Part shown: piece after piece, positions 1-9,016 of the stretch
Layout: every line of letters begins with the position of its first letter
How positions within the stretch are numbered: the stretch's first letter is position 1
Assembly: GCA_934479825.1 (NCBI GenBank)
Contig: CAKSOW010000001.1
Location: 124,001 to 188,000 of the forward strand
Direction of reading: 5' to 3'
DNA from: an uncultured Eubacteriales bacterium
GTDB lineage: Bacteria > Bacillota > Clostridia > Oscillospirales > CAG-382
DNA: 64,000 nt
Notes under the pieces: generated by a model
What the model was told of the DNA's origin: nothing
What the model saw: only the letters and a program-made list of their open reading frames with translations
Database searches by the model: none
Program-made: the position numbers and the translations under genes

Positions 1-53
1 GCTTATTTTTTACGGACGGCGTCTTTTTATTCAATTTTTGCAGTAAAACAGGC

Positions 54-542
54 TTAACCCTTTAAAAAATCCCGCAACAGCTTTCCGTTCGGTACCAAAT
101 CGTCAAAGTCTCCGCCGCAAGCGGCAAGCGTACGGATGAGCGTGGAACTGACAGCCGAATAGCACGGCGATGCCGGTAAAAACAGCGTTTCTGCCTCGAA
201 CCCGTATTTCCGGCGGCATAGCTCGCGATTGTACTGCGCCATTTCGATCTCATAGGTAAAATCCTTTTCGTTTCGGACACCCTTTACAAGCGTCGGACGA
301 CCATGTTCAGCCATGTAATCAATGAGCATTCCGTCATATAGATCAGCCGTCACGCCGGGAATGTCCTTGATAGCGTCCTCCACTAAGGCAAGTCGCTTTT
401 GGGAGCAAAGCAGATAGTTTTTGGCGGAATTGTGAGCCACTAAAACTGTTACGTGATCAAAGATTCCTGCCGCACGGCGAACGATATCCAAATGCCCGAT
501 GGTAATCGGGTCATAACTGCCGGGCAAAAGAGCGCATCTCAT
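54..542 (-). CDS. coaD: Phosphopantetheine adenylyltransferase
   Basis: Transfers AMP from ATP to 4'-phosphopantetheine, giving dephospho-CoA, the fourth step of coenzyme A synthesis, in the cytosol. The 162-residue length is normal for the family. The N-terminus carries the nucleotidyltransferase (T/H)xGH motif as TIGH at residues 14-17, after the typical ALLPGSYDPIT strand. The family ISSTxIR-like signature is present as VSSTLIR in the last third, followed by GGDFDDLVP. The start overlaps the last four bases of rsmD, so the two are translationally coupled. This rsmD-coaD pair is common in Firmicutes. Downstream (1-53) no further gene is visible. Confidence 0.96.
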   Translation of the reverse strand: MRCALLPGSYDPITIGHLDIVRRAAGIFDHVTVLVAHNSAKNYLLCSQKRLALVEDAIKDIPGVTADLYDGMLIDYMAEHGRPTLVKGVRNEKDFTYEIEMAQYNRELCRRKYGFEAETLFLPASPCYSAVSSTLIRTLAACGGDFDDLVPNGKLLRDFLKG

Positions 543-1144
543 TTTGATGATTCCTCCGAAGATTCCGAGTTTTCCGTTATGTCTGATTCCGGCATTTCCA
601 ACATCGTAATGTAAACTCTGCCGTAGCGGTATTTGCGGCGGAATCTTAATCCGTATACATCTTCGTTCTCTGTGAAGCGGTCAACATCGGATTCGCAGAC
701 CACAATGGCGCCGGACGCTAAAATTCCGGCACGCGAAACCTTTTTTAATACCTCATCCTTGACATCTTTGGCATAGGGCGGATCCAAGAATACAAGGTCG
801 AACTTCTCACCTTTGGCGGCCGCCGCTTTTAAATACTCACTGTAATCCATGCGTGAAATGCGGCATTGTTTCATAAGGCCGGTGTTCTTGGCATTATTCT
901 TGATGATCTCAACAGCCCCGACGTTGTCGTCGATCATGACGGCGCTTTCTGCACCGCGGCTAAGCGCCTCCAAGGCAAGCTGACCGGAGCCGCAGAATAA
1001 ATCAAGCACGCGTCTGCCGTCTAACTCAAACTGTATCGCACTGAATAACCCCTCTTTGACGCGTTCTGCCGTCGGGCGCGTCACATCGTCGCCGGGGAGC
1101 GTCTCTAAGGTGCGTCTGCGTGCCGTTCCTGCAATAATTCTCAT
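539..1144 (-). CDS. rsmD: 16S rRNA (guanine(966)-N2)-methyltransferase
   Basis: SAM-dependent methylation of G966 in 16S rRNA during 30S assembly. The protein starts with MRIIAGTARRR, typical of RsmD. It has the SAM-binding motif DLFCGSGQLALEAL and the catalytic DPPY motif (LVFLDPPYAK). 201 residues is slightly long because of a Ser/Glu-rich C-terminal tail (about the last 18 residues) that is not part of the fold and overlaps the coaD start. It lies 30 bp after uvrC in the same direction, so uvrC-rsmD-coaD is probably one transcript. Confidence 0.95.
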   Translation of the reverse strand: MRIIAGTARRRTLETLPGDDVTRPTAERVKEGLFSAIQFELDGRRVLDLFCGSGQLALEALSRGAESAVMIDDNVGAVEIIKNNAKNTGLMKQCRISRMDYSEYLKAAAAKGEKFDLVFLDPPYAKDVKDEVLKKVSRAGILASGAIVVCESDVDRFTENEDVYGLRFRRKYRYGRVYITMLEMPESDITENSESSEESSK

Positions 1145-1174
1145 ATCTTTATTTTCCTTTCACGTTATCCATCG

Positions 1175-3016
1175 TTATTTTTCGGGTTCTTCTTTCAGAT
1201 ATTCCATAATATTTGCCGCAATTTCCGGCGTTATGCCCTTAACCTTGCAAAGTTCGTCCAAAGTGGCATTTTTTAAAGCAGCTGTGGTTTTAAAAGCTTC
1301 GTACAGGGCCTTTGCCTTGGCTTCGCCGACACCTTTGACATTGGTAAGTTCCGTTTTCTTCATGCGTTTTCGGCGGGCGGCATCCATTTTGGAAAAGGTA
1401 AAGCGATGTACTTCCTCTTGGATTTTGTAAATAAAATTGAAGAGCAGCGCATCCTTGGCAATACTGATTTCATGCTCGCCGTCCGTAATGGTGCGCGTTT
1501 TGTGAAAGCTGTCTTTCACCATGCCGAAAATTGGAATATCGACACCACAGTCAAGGGCGGCTTGCCGGACGGTTGACACATGGCCGACACCACCGTCAAG
1601 CAAGATCAGATCCGGCGGCACCGAAAGGGAAGTGGTGTCCTCTTTATCCGTCAGATGAGCAAAACGACGCGAAAGCGCTTCGCGCATGGAGGCGTAATCG
1701 TCCACGCCGTCTGTGGTGCGGATAGAAAAAGCGCGGTAATCGCTTTTTTTGAAACGTCCGTTTTCGAGAACAATCATGCCGCAATAAATATCGCTGTCGC
1801 CGCTGTTAGAAATATCGTAACTCTCAATCCGTTCGGGGACGATTTCAAGCTCCAATGCGCTCGCAAGCCGTATCAAAAGGGATGAATCGTTCTCGTCCTG
1901 CCGTTCTTTGGTGCGAATCGCCTCGGCGGCATTCTGCACAGCCATATCGCATAATTCCTTGTTTTTTCCCTTTTGCGGCGTATGGAGTTTTACGGCATGC
2001 CCACTGTTTTGGGAAAGAATTTCAGCAACAGCTTCTGACGTTTCCTCCTCCAACGGAAAGGAAAGGGATATCTCGCGCGGAATGATTTCCGGATTGTGGT
2101 AATAGCGCAAGATCAGGTCAGAAAGCGTCTCGCTGTCGGCGATTTCGTCCACGCCCATAAGAATTACGTTTTTATCGATAATAACGCCATCCCGGATCAA
2201 TAAGACCGCCACAGCGCTTCTTGTTTCGGTTTCGCAAAAGCCGAAAATGTCCTTGTCTGTTCCGGGCGTTGATTTGATTTTCTGATGGCCGGAGAGCTTG
2301 TCAAGATTCTGTATGCTGTCGCGGTATTTTGCCGCGGCCTCAAAACGCATTTGTTCGGACGCGTCGTACATTTTTTGCTCCAAAGACTTTTTTACAGCTA
2401 TATAATCGCCTTTCAAAAAGCTTTCAACATCCTCAAATACCGATGCATATTCCGCCTCGGATATTTTCCCGGTGCAGGGAGCGATGCATTGGTCGATGTG
2501 GAAATTCAAGCATGGCCGTCCGACGGCTTTTCCATAGCAAAGCTTTCGTTCACACACCGGCAAACGGAAGATCTTCTGTACGGTTTTGATAATATCACGC
2601 GCGCTGACAGCCGACGTATACGGTCCGAAGTATTTGGAGCGGTCATCCTTGCGTTCGTATTGCGTGACAAGGCGCGGATAGCGGTCGGATGTAATCTTGA
2701 TATACGGATAGGATTTGCTGTCCTTTAATTTGATGTTATATTTCGGCATATGCCGCTTAATAAGCTCGTTTTCCAACAGCAAGGCTTCGGCCTCAGAACC
2801 GGTAACAATGGTCTCAAAGTCGCAAATATTGCTCACAAGCTTGCGCGTCTTGACATTTAACCGTTCCGGCGCTTGAAAGTAGCTGGAAACACGGTTTTTC
2901 AGACATTTGGATTTACCGACATAAATAATGCTTCCGGCCGCGTTTTTCATTAAATAAACGCCGGGCAAGTGGGGAAGTACCGAGAGTTTTTCGGAAATGA
3001 TTTTGTTTTTAGGCAT
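1175..3016 (-). CDS. uvrC: Excinuclease ABC subunit C
   Basis: The dual-incision nuclease of nucleotide excision repair, acting with UvrA and UvrB. Domain order is visible: GIY-YIG nuclease at the N-terminus (PGVYLMKN then IIYVGKSKCLKNRV), the Cys-rich segment, a UVR domain around residues 205-240 (KSLEQKMYDASEQMRFEAAA), the RNase H-like UvrC endonuclease domain (PERIESYDISN, DLILLDGGVGH), and C-terminal helix-hairpin-helix motifs (LTNVKGVGEAKAKAL). At 613 residues it is full length. Start is ATG with GAGGA eight bases upstream. It heads the uvrC-rsmD-coaD group and is separated from ptsH by a terminator hairpin. Confidence 0.97.
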   Translation of the reverse strand: MPKNKIISEKLSVLPHLPGVYLMKNAAGSIIYVGKSKCLKNRVSSYFQAPERLNVKTRKLVSNICDFETIVTGSEAEALLLENELIKRHMPKYNIKLKDSKSYPYIKITSDRYPRLVTQYERKDDRSKYFGPYTSAVSARDIIKTVQKIFRLPVCERKLCYGKAVGRPCLNFHIDQCIAPCTGKISEAEYASVFEDVESFLKGDYIAVKKSLEQKMYDASEQMRFEAAAKYRDSIQNLDKLSGHQKIKSTPGTDKDIFGFCETETRSAVAVLLIRDGVIIDKNVILMGVDEIADSETLSDLILRYYHNPEIIPREISLSFPLEEETSEAVAEILSQNSGHAVKLHTPQKGKNKELCDMAVQNAAEAIRTKERQDENDSSLLIRLASALELEIVPERIESYDISNSGDSDIYCGMIVLENGRFKKSDYRAFSIRTTDGVDDYASMREALSRRFAHLTDKEDTTSLSVPPDLILLDGGVGHVSTVRQAALDCGVDIPIFGMVKDSFHKTRTITDGEHEISIAKDALLFNFIYKIQEEVHRFTFSKMDAARRKRMKKTELTNVKGVGEAKAKALYEAFKTTAALKNATLDELCKVKGITPEIAANIMEYLKEEPEK

Positions 3017-3034
3017 AGTTCCTCATAAAACGAC

Positions 3035-3062
3035 AAAAAGGAGTATTTTGTGAGATACTCCT
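3035..3062 (-). terminator. Rho-independent terminator after ptsH
   Basis: On the minus strand a 7-bp stem GGAGTAT/ATACTCC (3040-3046 with 3055-3061), extended by flanking A/T pairs, is followed by TTTTT. It falls between ptsH and uvrC and should end the ptsH transcript. It is 20 bases upstream of the uvrC start, so some read-through is possible. Confidence 0.75.
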
Positions 3063-3090
3063 TTGCCGAAACTGAAATGTATGGGAAAAA

Positions 3091-3354
3091 TTACTTAGCC
3101 AAACCGGTTGCAATCAACGCGGCTAACTCATTGACGGCGCTCTCTTCATCGGAACCGTCTGCGGTGATAATGATTTTCATGTCCATGGAAATACCAAGCG
3201 ATAAAACGCCTAAAAGGCTTTTGGCATTTGCACGTCTGTCACCATTTTCGATCCACACGGAGCTTTTGAAAGTATTGGCTTTCTGAATAAAGAGAGTAGC
3301 AGGTCTTGCATGCAGACCTTCCATATTCTTTACGACAACTTCCTTTGATAACAT
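3091..3354 (-). CDS. ptsH: HPr phosphocarrier protein
   Basis: Small cytosolic phosphocarrier of the phosphotransferase system. It takes phosphate from enzyme I on a histidine and passes it to sugar-specific EIIA proteins. The active-site motif GLHARPA places His15 as expected, and the regulatory serine region (NAKSLLGVLSLG) matches the site phosphorylated by HPr kinase in Firmicutes. The histidine argues for true HPr rather than Crh. 87 residues is normal. No enzyme I gene is next to it. It has its own strong promoter and its own terminator, so it is a single-gene unit. Confidence 0.93.
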   Translation of the reverse strand: MLSKEVVVKNMEGLHARPATLFIQKANTFKSSVWIENGDRRANAKSLLGVLSLGISMDMKIIITADGSDEESAVNELAALIATGLAK

Positions 3355-3398
3355 ACGATCTTCCCTTTCAAATATATGGATATCAAATTACAATCATA

Positions 3399-3427
3399 AT
3401 TATAACAAATCAAGCGCAAAAAGTCAA
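3399..3427 (-). promoter_or_regulatory. Sigma-A type promoter of ptsH
   Basis: Minus strand: -35 TTGACT (3422-3427), 17-bp spacer, -10 TATAAT (3399-3404). Near-consensus housekeeping promoter about 45 bases upstream of the ptsH start codon. Confidence 0.8.
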
Positions 3428-3522
3428 CAGTAAACTATGAATTTTGGTATATTCTGAAAAAATCGCACTTTAAACAAATTTATGCTAACATTATAAAATA
3501 ATAACAGCATATTTTACAAGAG

Positions 3523-3999
3523 CTATTCTGCAATATGGTCAAAATCTGCCAACAGTGCATGGAAAGAAAAGGTTTCGGTGTACATATCCATGTTTTTTCC
3601 GAGATTTAAATAGGTGTTATCGCCGATATAGAACCCGTTTTCGGAAATATCTGCCGATAAGCTTGCTTTCACGGTCATGTTGATTTTGGCCGGGTATAAG
3701 TGAGAGGACACTGTTCCGTCAGAAGAAGTGATCTCACGGTGAGCAAAGGAGGTTTGCACCGAAACGACTTCACCGCAATACAGGGCTTTTTCGCTTAGAT
3801 ACAGAGTGTCTCCGACGCGTATCGCATCGGCATAGTGACTGTCGATGTCATAGATTTCAAGCGTATATTCCACTTTTTGGTCTTTGACGGTGTCCGGCAG
3901 CTGTTTAATGCTTAATGTGCGGTAAACGGCGGCGGCTATCACTAAAATCAATACTAAGATAAGAATAACGTCAATCAGGTTCGGTTTTTTGTTTTTCAT
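3523..3999 (-). CDS. DUF4330 family membrane-anchored protein
   Basis: 158 residues: a short basic N-terminus (MKNKKPNLIDV), one strongly hydrophobic helix at about residues 8-27, then a soluble, probably extracytoplasmic domain. The NLIDVILILV start and the following beta-rich pattern (VEYTLEIYDIDSHYADAIRVGDTLY) fit DUF4330, a family of unknown function. It is the last gene of a run with a second DUF4330 protein and an O-antigen-ligase-like protein, spaced 32 bp from the former. The neighbours suggest a role in envelope polysaccharide export or polymerisation, but that is inference. No enzyme motif is visible. Confidence 0.7.
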   Translation of the reverse strand: MKNKKPNLIDVILILVLILVIAAAVYRTLSIKQLPDTVKDQKVEYTLEIYDIDSHYADAIRVGDTLYLSEKALYCGEVVSVQTSFAHREITSSDGTVSSHLYPAKINMTVKASLSADISENGFYIGDNTYLNLGKNMDMYTETFSFHALLADFDHIAE

Positions 4000-4031
4000 A
4001 TCCGGACTTCCTTTGAATCAATTGAACTGTT

Positions 4032-4577
4032 TTATTCGGTAACTTCTTTTGGTGCAGAAAGGTTTTCGGGAGCGCCGGTATCGGAAAGAGCATCTTGTAA
4101 AACCGGCTTTACGGAAATGATTTCAGTTTTTTCAAGAAGAAAAGGCAAGAGAATGTCGGGAGAAGTGCCTGCGGAAATGCGGTAATCGCCGATTAAATAC
4201 TGGTGGTCTTTTCGGGTACAGACAGCGTTTACACGAAGATGTACAGTATACTTTCCCGGAATTGCCGTGTAAACAAATCGTCCTGTTTGTGCATTATATA
4301 TCGCTTTTTTGTACTCTGTCTGCGTGATTTCCCGAATGGTTCCAAGAGTAGTTCCGGAGGCATTTGCAAAAACCGGATCTCCATCGCTCAAACGCATGAT
4401 ATCGTTTTCCGAAACACCGTCAAGACGGAGAATATACTCTACCTCTGCCAGCTCTTTGGAAAACATGTCGTTTACGATGTAATTTGCCGCAAAGGCCGCT
4501 ATGGCAAGCAGTGCTAAAAGGATCAGAATGTCGATGACATTGAAATGCCGCTTGGTTTTGTTATTCGTATTGTTCAT
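4032..4577 (-). CDS. DUF4330 family membrane-anchored protein (second copy)
   Basis: 181 residues with the same layout as the downstream protein: N-terminal cytosolic stub, one transmembrane helix (VIDILILLALLAIAAFAANY, about residues 14-33), then a beta-rich domain opening with VEYILRLDGVSENDIMRLSDGD, parallel to the VEYTLEIYDIDSHYADAIRVGD segment of its neighbour. The two are diverged tandem paralogues, so they may form a heteromer. The C-terminus is a Pro/Glu-rich tail. It lies 22 bp after the O-antigen-ligase-like gene. No function is known for the family. Confidence 0.7.
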   Translation of the reverse strand: MNNTNNKTKRHFNVIDILILLALLAIAAFAANYIVNDMFSKELAEVEYILRLDGVSENDIMRLSDGDPVFANASGTTLGTIREITQTEYKKAIYNAQTGRFVYTAIPGKYTVHLRVNAVCTRKDHQYLIGDYRISAGTSPDILLPFLLEKTEIISVKPVLQDALSDTGAPENLSAPKEVTE

Positions 4578-4599
4578 TTTTCAACCTCTGCCTATAAAA

Positions 4600-6492
4600 T
4601 CAGTTATACTCGCGTTCAAAGTAGGGGGGGATATAATCGTTGTCCGCACTGTCAGCTGCGGCGCTGCCGAGGGAAAGAAGCAGGAAAAACAGTACACATA
4701 TGCGGAATTCTCCGGTAAGGTCGGCAAAAAAAGCATAAATCATCAGACCGGAAAGGCTGCACACTAACGCCATACATTTGCTTTTTGCCTTGTCCGACTT
4801 ATTAAACCCATAGGAATACGAGAATAGCCGGGCCAAAAAGGCAACAAGCAAAACCGCCGCTAACAACACAAGCGGAACGCCTATTTTCATCATCAGCTGT
4901 ACGTAGGTAGCGCCCAATCCCTTATATCCGGTAAGTTGGGCTTCAATCAGCGTTGATGCGCCTGCAATGGATTCTCGACCGATGCCGGCGCCGCTTAACC
5001 ACAGTTTGCGGAAGAATTCGTTGATACCGTCCAAATAGGAACCGGCAAAGCCGGAAGAAAGATTTTCCGGGTGGGGCATGTATAAAGAGACCATGTTTCG
5101 CTCAATGTTCGGCATGAAGGCGCGGATAAGAAACAGAGCAATCACCGCAAATCCGGTTGTCCATAATCCGAACGGCGTAAACAGAATCATCACCAAGATC
5201 ATGGAAACGACCAAAGAAAAGATCGCATAATAAGAATTGGTAAATAAAAGACATACTGCGGCAATGGCTATGGCAAGGAACGAGAAAAACTTTCCTGCAC
5301 TTTGGCGGTTGACAAACAAAACCGGTATTAAGCAGACCAAGAACGCGGCAAATGTGGCCGGATCTCCGAACGAGGAGCTTAACCCGTTTTCACGGAGTGC
5401 CGAAAGAATTCCGGCTATGTCGTGCGTGGAAAGATACTTTACACCGTAGTCGTACACGCTGTATAACGAAGCGGCGAGCGCGGAAAAACCGAGTGTGCGG
5501 AAACATTTGTCAGCAAGGGAGGATGAGTTGACTAACGCGATGACGGCAAAGGCAAATAAGACAGCCGACAGGGTATATCCGAAAGCACGCAACGCATTTT
5601 CCGAATCAAACGAAAAAATCACGCCGGAAAAAGCGATGATTCCGAATAAAACACAAACGCCCGAACAAAGATTGAAGTGAAGCGAACGTTTTCCGCGGAC
5701 GATTTTGAAAGCCGCCGATAACAGCGTCAGCAGGATTAGAAAAGAAAGAATTTTGCGCCCGGCAAATGGCAAAAGCAAGCATACGGCGAGGATCCCGTTT
5801 TCGGGACGGGTAAAAATCATGTACATCAATACGATCATAAAGATGAGAAACGCCGTAAGCCACGGTGAGACCGCATAGGAAAGCACGCCGCACAAAAGGC
5901 CTAACGCAAGTGAAATTCCCGATGTCGGCAAAACTTTTCCGTTTTCGGAAAGAGCAATATGTTTGATAGTAAAAATGTCAAACAGAAAATAGGAGAATAT
6001 TTTGCTGTCACGCAGAGAGGCGGCAATACTCTTGTTTTTAACCGGCAACATGAATAAAGAAATGATCATGAGGATGCAGCCGAATAAAAAAGTATCCGAA
6101 AAATCAAAGTGCAGTAAGCGCGGAAGACCGTTTGCTAAGTTCACGGAGACCAAAAAGCCGCCGAAAGACAGCAGAAAAATACCGAAAGAACGCAGGCTGG
6201 CACGGAAAAAACGATAGGCGGCGTTTTCAAAAAGATTGATGATAAGGCTTTCTTGACTGTATTTGGCGCATTTTAGCTTTAATGCGAGAAAATGGGCTTT
6301 GACACGCGAAAGGTCGGTATATTTTCCGCAAATCCGGCTGTCGGCGCACGCGCTTTCCAGCGCATCATAGTTTAAAAAGAAACCGAGAATGACGCTTTGA
6401 CGCGCCAAAAGTCCGATTTTAGAAAAAATATAAGAAAAAAAGAATAAGATCAGGCTGCCGTTTTTGGCGTTACCCGAGCGGTTGCGGTTCAA
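4600..6492 (-). CDS. O-antigen ligase / Wzy-like polysaccharide membrane protein
   Basis: A 630-residue integral membrane protein with about a dozen hydrophobic helices. The clearest are at residues 95-125, 130-150, 185-265 (several closely packed) and 400-460, and the last is near the C-terminus. A large external loop at about residues 465-510 holds a WLSGAGIGRESIAG segment, where Wzy_C/O-antigen-ligase proteins place their catalytic periplasmic loop. The likely role is joining or polymerising lipid-linked glycan at the outer face of the membrane. The family is divergent, so the substrate cannot be told. It sits between trmD (34 bp upstream) and two DUF4330 genes. This is an unusual partner for ribosome-maturation genes. 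Confidence 0.7.
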   Translation of the reverse strand: MNRNRSGNAKNGSLILFFFSYIFSKIGLLARQSVILGFFLNYDALESACADSRICGKYTDLSRVKAHFLALKLKCAKYSQESLIINLFENAAYRFFRASLRSFGIFLLSFGGFLVSVNLANGLPRLLHFDFSDTFLFGCILMIISLFMLPVKNKSIAASLRDSKIFSYFLFDIFTIKHIALSENGKVLPTSGISLALGLLCGVLSYAVSPWLTAFLIFMIVLMYMIFTRPENGILAVCLLLPFAGRKILSFLILLTLLSAAFKIVRGKRSLHFNLCSGVCVLFGIIAFSGVIFSFDSENALRAFGYTLSAVLFAFAVIALVNSSSLADKCFRTLGFSALAASLYSVYDYGVKYLSTHDIAGILSALRENGLSSSFGDPATFAAFLVCLIPVLFVNRQSAGKFFSFLAIAIAAVCLLFTNSYYAIFSLVVSMILVMILFTPFGLWTTGFAVIALFLIRAFMPNIERNMVSLYMPHPENLSSGFAGSYLDGINEFFRKLWLSGAGIGRESIAGASTLIEAQLTGYKGLGATYVQLMMKIGVPLVLLAAVLLVAFLARLFSYSYGFNKSDKAKSKCMALVCSLSGLMIYAFFADLTGEFRICVLFFLLLSLGSAAADSADNDYIPPYFEREYN

Positions 6493-6526
6493 TACGTCAC
6501 CTTCTTTCTGTCATGCTGTCGCTCTG

Positions 6527-7282
6527 TCAATCTTTTGAGAGCCGGCTGTCACGGATTCTTAACTGCTCCAAAAAGATCAGATCGTTCTTGTCCAAATCCG
6601 CTCCGGCAAACAGTTCCGGACGATGATAATAAGTTTTTTCAAGCGCCATTTCTCTGCGCCATCTGACGATATCGGCATGGTTTCCGTCCCGAAGCACTTG
6701 GGGGACTTCTTTGCCGTCATATACAGCGGGTTTGGTGTATTGCGGATATTCCAAAAGGCCCGACGCGATACTTTCGTCGGTATAGCAGGAAACATCCGGT
6801 AAAACGCCGTCAATCAGCCGCGAAACCGCGTCAACCAAAATCGCGCACGGAAGTTCTCCGCCGGTCAGCACATAATCGCCGACCGAAATCTCTTCATCAA
6901 CAACAGAGTCGATGACGCGTTGGTCGATTCCCTCATAATGGCCGCATAACAAAACCAAATTATCGTAGTTTTCTTTCAGGAAAACGGCTTTTTTGTGGTC
7001 GAGTTTTTGACCGGCCGGGGAAAAATAGATGGTTCGTGTTCTGCCGGAAAGGCCGTTTACAGCTGCTTTATGGCAATCCAATAGCGGCTGTGGCATCATA
7101 AGCATGCCGAATCCGCCGCCATACGGCGTGTCATCCACACGGCGGTGTTTGTCAAGCGAATAGTCGCGGATGTTGAAATAATCAACGGCAATAAGACCGG
7201 CTGTTTGGGCACGGCCTAAGATACTGCTGTTTAAATACGGTGCAATGGCTTCCGGAAAAAGCGTCAGAATTTTAAAATGCAT
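6527..7282 (-). CDS. trmD: tRNA (guanine(37)-N1)-methyltransferase
   Basis: SPOUT-class enzyme that methylates G37 next to the anticodon and prevents +1 frameshifting. Diagnostic motifs: FPEAIAPYLNSSILGRA at the start, RVDDTPYGGGFGMLM, LLCGHYEGIDQR, ISVGDYVLTGGELPC (the deep-knot SAM site), and QYTKPAVYDGKEVPQVL. The usual GGGPGM is GGGFGM here. 251 residues is normal. The ATG overlaps the rimM stop codon (TAATG), so it is coupled to rimM. Confidence 0.96.
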   Translation of the reverse strand: MHFKILTLFPEAIAPYLNSSILGRAQTAGLIAVDYFNIRDYSLDKHRRVDDTPYGGGFGMLMMPQPLLDCHKAAVNGLSGRTRTIYFSPAGQKLDHKKAVFLKENYDNLVLLCGHYEGIDQRVIDSVVDEEISVGDYVLTGGELPCAILVDAVSRLIDGVLPDVSCYTDESIASGLLEYPQYTKPAVYDGKEVPQVLRDGNHADIVRWRREMALEKTYYHRPELFAGADLDKNDLIFLEQLRIRDSRLSKD

Positions 7283-7806
7283 TACCGTATCTCCTCGGCA
7301 TCGTCAATCAATCCCGGAATCGGGCGGATAAAAACACCACTTTCCGGATCGATCCGAACGACGATATCCTTGACTGCCGGAATCAGATATTCTTTTTTGT
7401 TTTCATTTACAACACGGTAAATGTCCGATGCGCCGCGGTTGAAAACCTCTTTAAGAACGCCATAGGTCACGCCGGTGTCGGCGTCTATGACCGGCAGTTC
7501 CAAAATATCGTCTATAAAAACGCTGTCTTTGTCAAGTTCCATATCGGTACGGTGAATGTAAACAAGCCGGCCGCGCAGTTTGTCTGCCTCTTCGGCGCTT
7601 GTCACACCCTCCAAACGGATATAAGCATAGCCGCCGTAGAGCTTTGCCGAAAGAATTTTCCGGATATCTTTTCCGTCAGACGACAGGTATACATGCTTGA
7701 ACGAGCAGAATGCCTGCGGAGAATCGCAATAACTCTCAATTTTCAATTCACCGGCAAGACCTCGTTTGTTGATGATCTTTCCAGCTTCCAAGTATTCTTT
7801 TATCAT
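7282..7806 (-). CDS. rimM: 16S rRNA processing protein RimM
   Basis: Assembly factor for the 30S head that binds S19 and helps 16S rRNA processing. The N-terminal beta-barrel starts LEAGKIINKRGLAGELKIESYCDSPQAF and the C-terminal PRC-barrel reads VIDADTGVTYGVLKEVFNRGASDIY, both standard for the family. 174 residues. rimM-trmD is a classic pair; the usual upstream rpsP is missing. Its start lies 59 bp inside the end of the upstream FkbM gene, in another frame, which is a long overlap. Confidence 0.94.
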   Translation of the reverse strand: MIKEYLEAGKIINKRGLAGELKIESYCDSPQAFCSFKHVYLSSDGKDIRKILSAKLYGGYAYIRLEGVTSAEEADKLRGRLVYIHRTDMELDKDSVFIDDILELPVIDADTGVTYGVLKEVFNRGASDIYRVVNENKKEYLIPAVKDIVVRIDPESGVFIRPIPGLIDDAEEIR

Positions 7807-8914
7807 GCATTTTGTCCTTTCCGGCGGCAGAATCGTTTACAATATAAATATTGGTGTCCCAGGCAGGGATATAGGGAAAATGCCGCAGATAGAGTTTGAA
7901 CCGGTCATACTGCGACGCTAAATACAGAGGTAGTGCAAACATGTCCTCGTTTCGGTGATAGACCGCACAGCAAACTGTCGGATGATACGTTCTCAAAGTG
8001 TTTTGCAAGCCCTGTAAAGCCTGTAAATCCGAACCCTCGGCATCAATATTGATATAATCCGCCCCCATGGGAAGGAGCGCGTCTGCGCAGTCTGCCTGCA
8101 CGGTTACAGCCTTGGCTTTCTTATGCACGGTAGACCCGGCACTGTTGCGGCCGGAACGGGCGTAAAACGTCAGATCTGTTTTTTCGTTCCATGCGGCTAT
8201 GTTATAAAGGTGCGGTTCGGAAAGACCGAGAGCAACGACATTCTCGCAGAGTTTCCGGTAATTGCGCGCGTCCGGTTCAAAGGCGTACACGTTCGTTTGG
8301 CGTCCGGCATAGGAAATATACTCTTCAATCGTATCGCCGTTGTAAGCCCCGATATCGACATAGACCGATTGGGGTTGGGGGTCAATAATGGTGTAAAAAG
8401 CTTCTTCGGGGCTTGTCTCACAATCACGTAAATAAGAAAGCGACCCGGAAAGCTTGTAAGCCAACACATTATAATAGGCACGGCGCGAAGTTTCATCGGC
8501 AAGAAGCTGATAGACAGCCTCAAACTTATCGAAGTTTTCCTGAAAATAGGAACTGTCGAAAAGTCCCGTGCCGAAAACCGGAACATCCGGTGCATAAACT
8601 TCGTCTGTATTAGATAGATTATATATCTTTTGCATGACGCTGTCAAGGCGTGAAGCAAAAGATACCAAAATAATCGGTTTGGGGAAGTCACGTTTGACAG
8701 CAGCATAGGTCTTTACGGTAAAGCCTCGAAAGACTTGTCCGCGCACAAAATCATCGCTTGCAAAAACACCGCGTATCGGAATATTTTTCTCTTCGCAGAC
8801 ATTCAGTATCTTGTCCGCACCGTCACCCATACCATATAAAACAATTGGTTTTGCCGTTTCTTTCAAATACGACCAAAGGTCTTTTTTTTCGGCAAGAAGT
8901 GACAGATTCGGCAT
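7748..8914 (-). CDS. FkbM family SAM-dependent methyltransferase
   Basis: About 388 residues from the start at 8914, chosen because GGAG stands five bases upstream; an ATG 63 bp further up has no ribosome site. The N-terminal half has a Rossmann-like segment (IVLYGMGDGADKILNVCEE) that resembles sugar- or nucleotide-binding domains found with FkbM proteins. The C-terminal half is the FkbM methyltransferase: VYVDIGAYNGDTIEEY (SAM motif I), VYAFEPDARNYRKL, YINIDAEGSDLQALQG. Such enzymes usually O-methylate glycans or small metabolites. The end runs 59 bp into rimM and the last ~20 residues look unlike the family, so a small 3' frameshift that lengthened the gene is possible. It is probably the first gene of the rimM-trmD-ligase-DUF4330 operon. 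Confidence 0.82.
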   Translation of the reverse strand: MPNLSLLAEKKDLWSYLKETAKPIVLYGMGDGADKILNVCEEKNIPIRGVFASDDFVRGQVFRGFTVKTYAAVKRDFPKPIILVSFASRLDSVMQKIYNLSNTDEVYAPDVPVFGTGLFDSSYFQENFDKFEAVYQLLADETSRRAYYNVLAYKLSGSLSYLRDCETSPEEAFYTIIDPQPQSVYVDIGAYNGDTIEEYISYAGRQTNVYAFEPDARNYRKLCENVVALGLSEPHLYNIAAWNEKTDLTFYARSGRNSAGSTVHKKAKAVTVQADCADALLPMGADYINIDAEGSDLQALQGLQNTLRTYHPTVCCAVYHRNEDMFALPLYLASQYDRFKLYLRHFPYIPAWDTNIYIVNDSAAGKDKMHDKRILGSWKDHQQTRSCR

Positions 8915-9016
8915 GAATTCTCCAACTTTCCCGACGGCAACCGCCGTTTTCGTAACAAAATCCGGTATGCATGACAAATATTTCCGGAAAAATATTTCAT
9001 GTGATACGCTTTACTT

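Noticed and set aside
1..53. A gene before coaD at the window edge
   Set aside because: Too short and without coding pattern on either strand.
1531..2728. Several open frames on plus opposite uvrC
   Set aside because: They are antisense to a full-length, motif-complete uvrC and have no ribosome sites.
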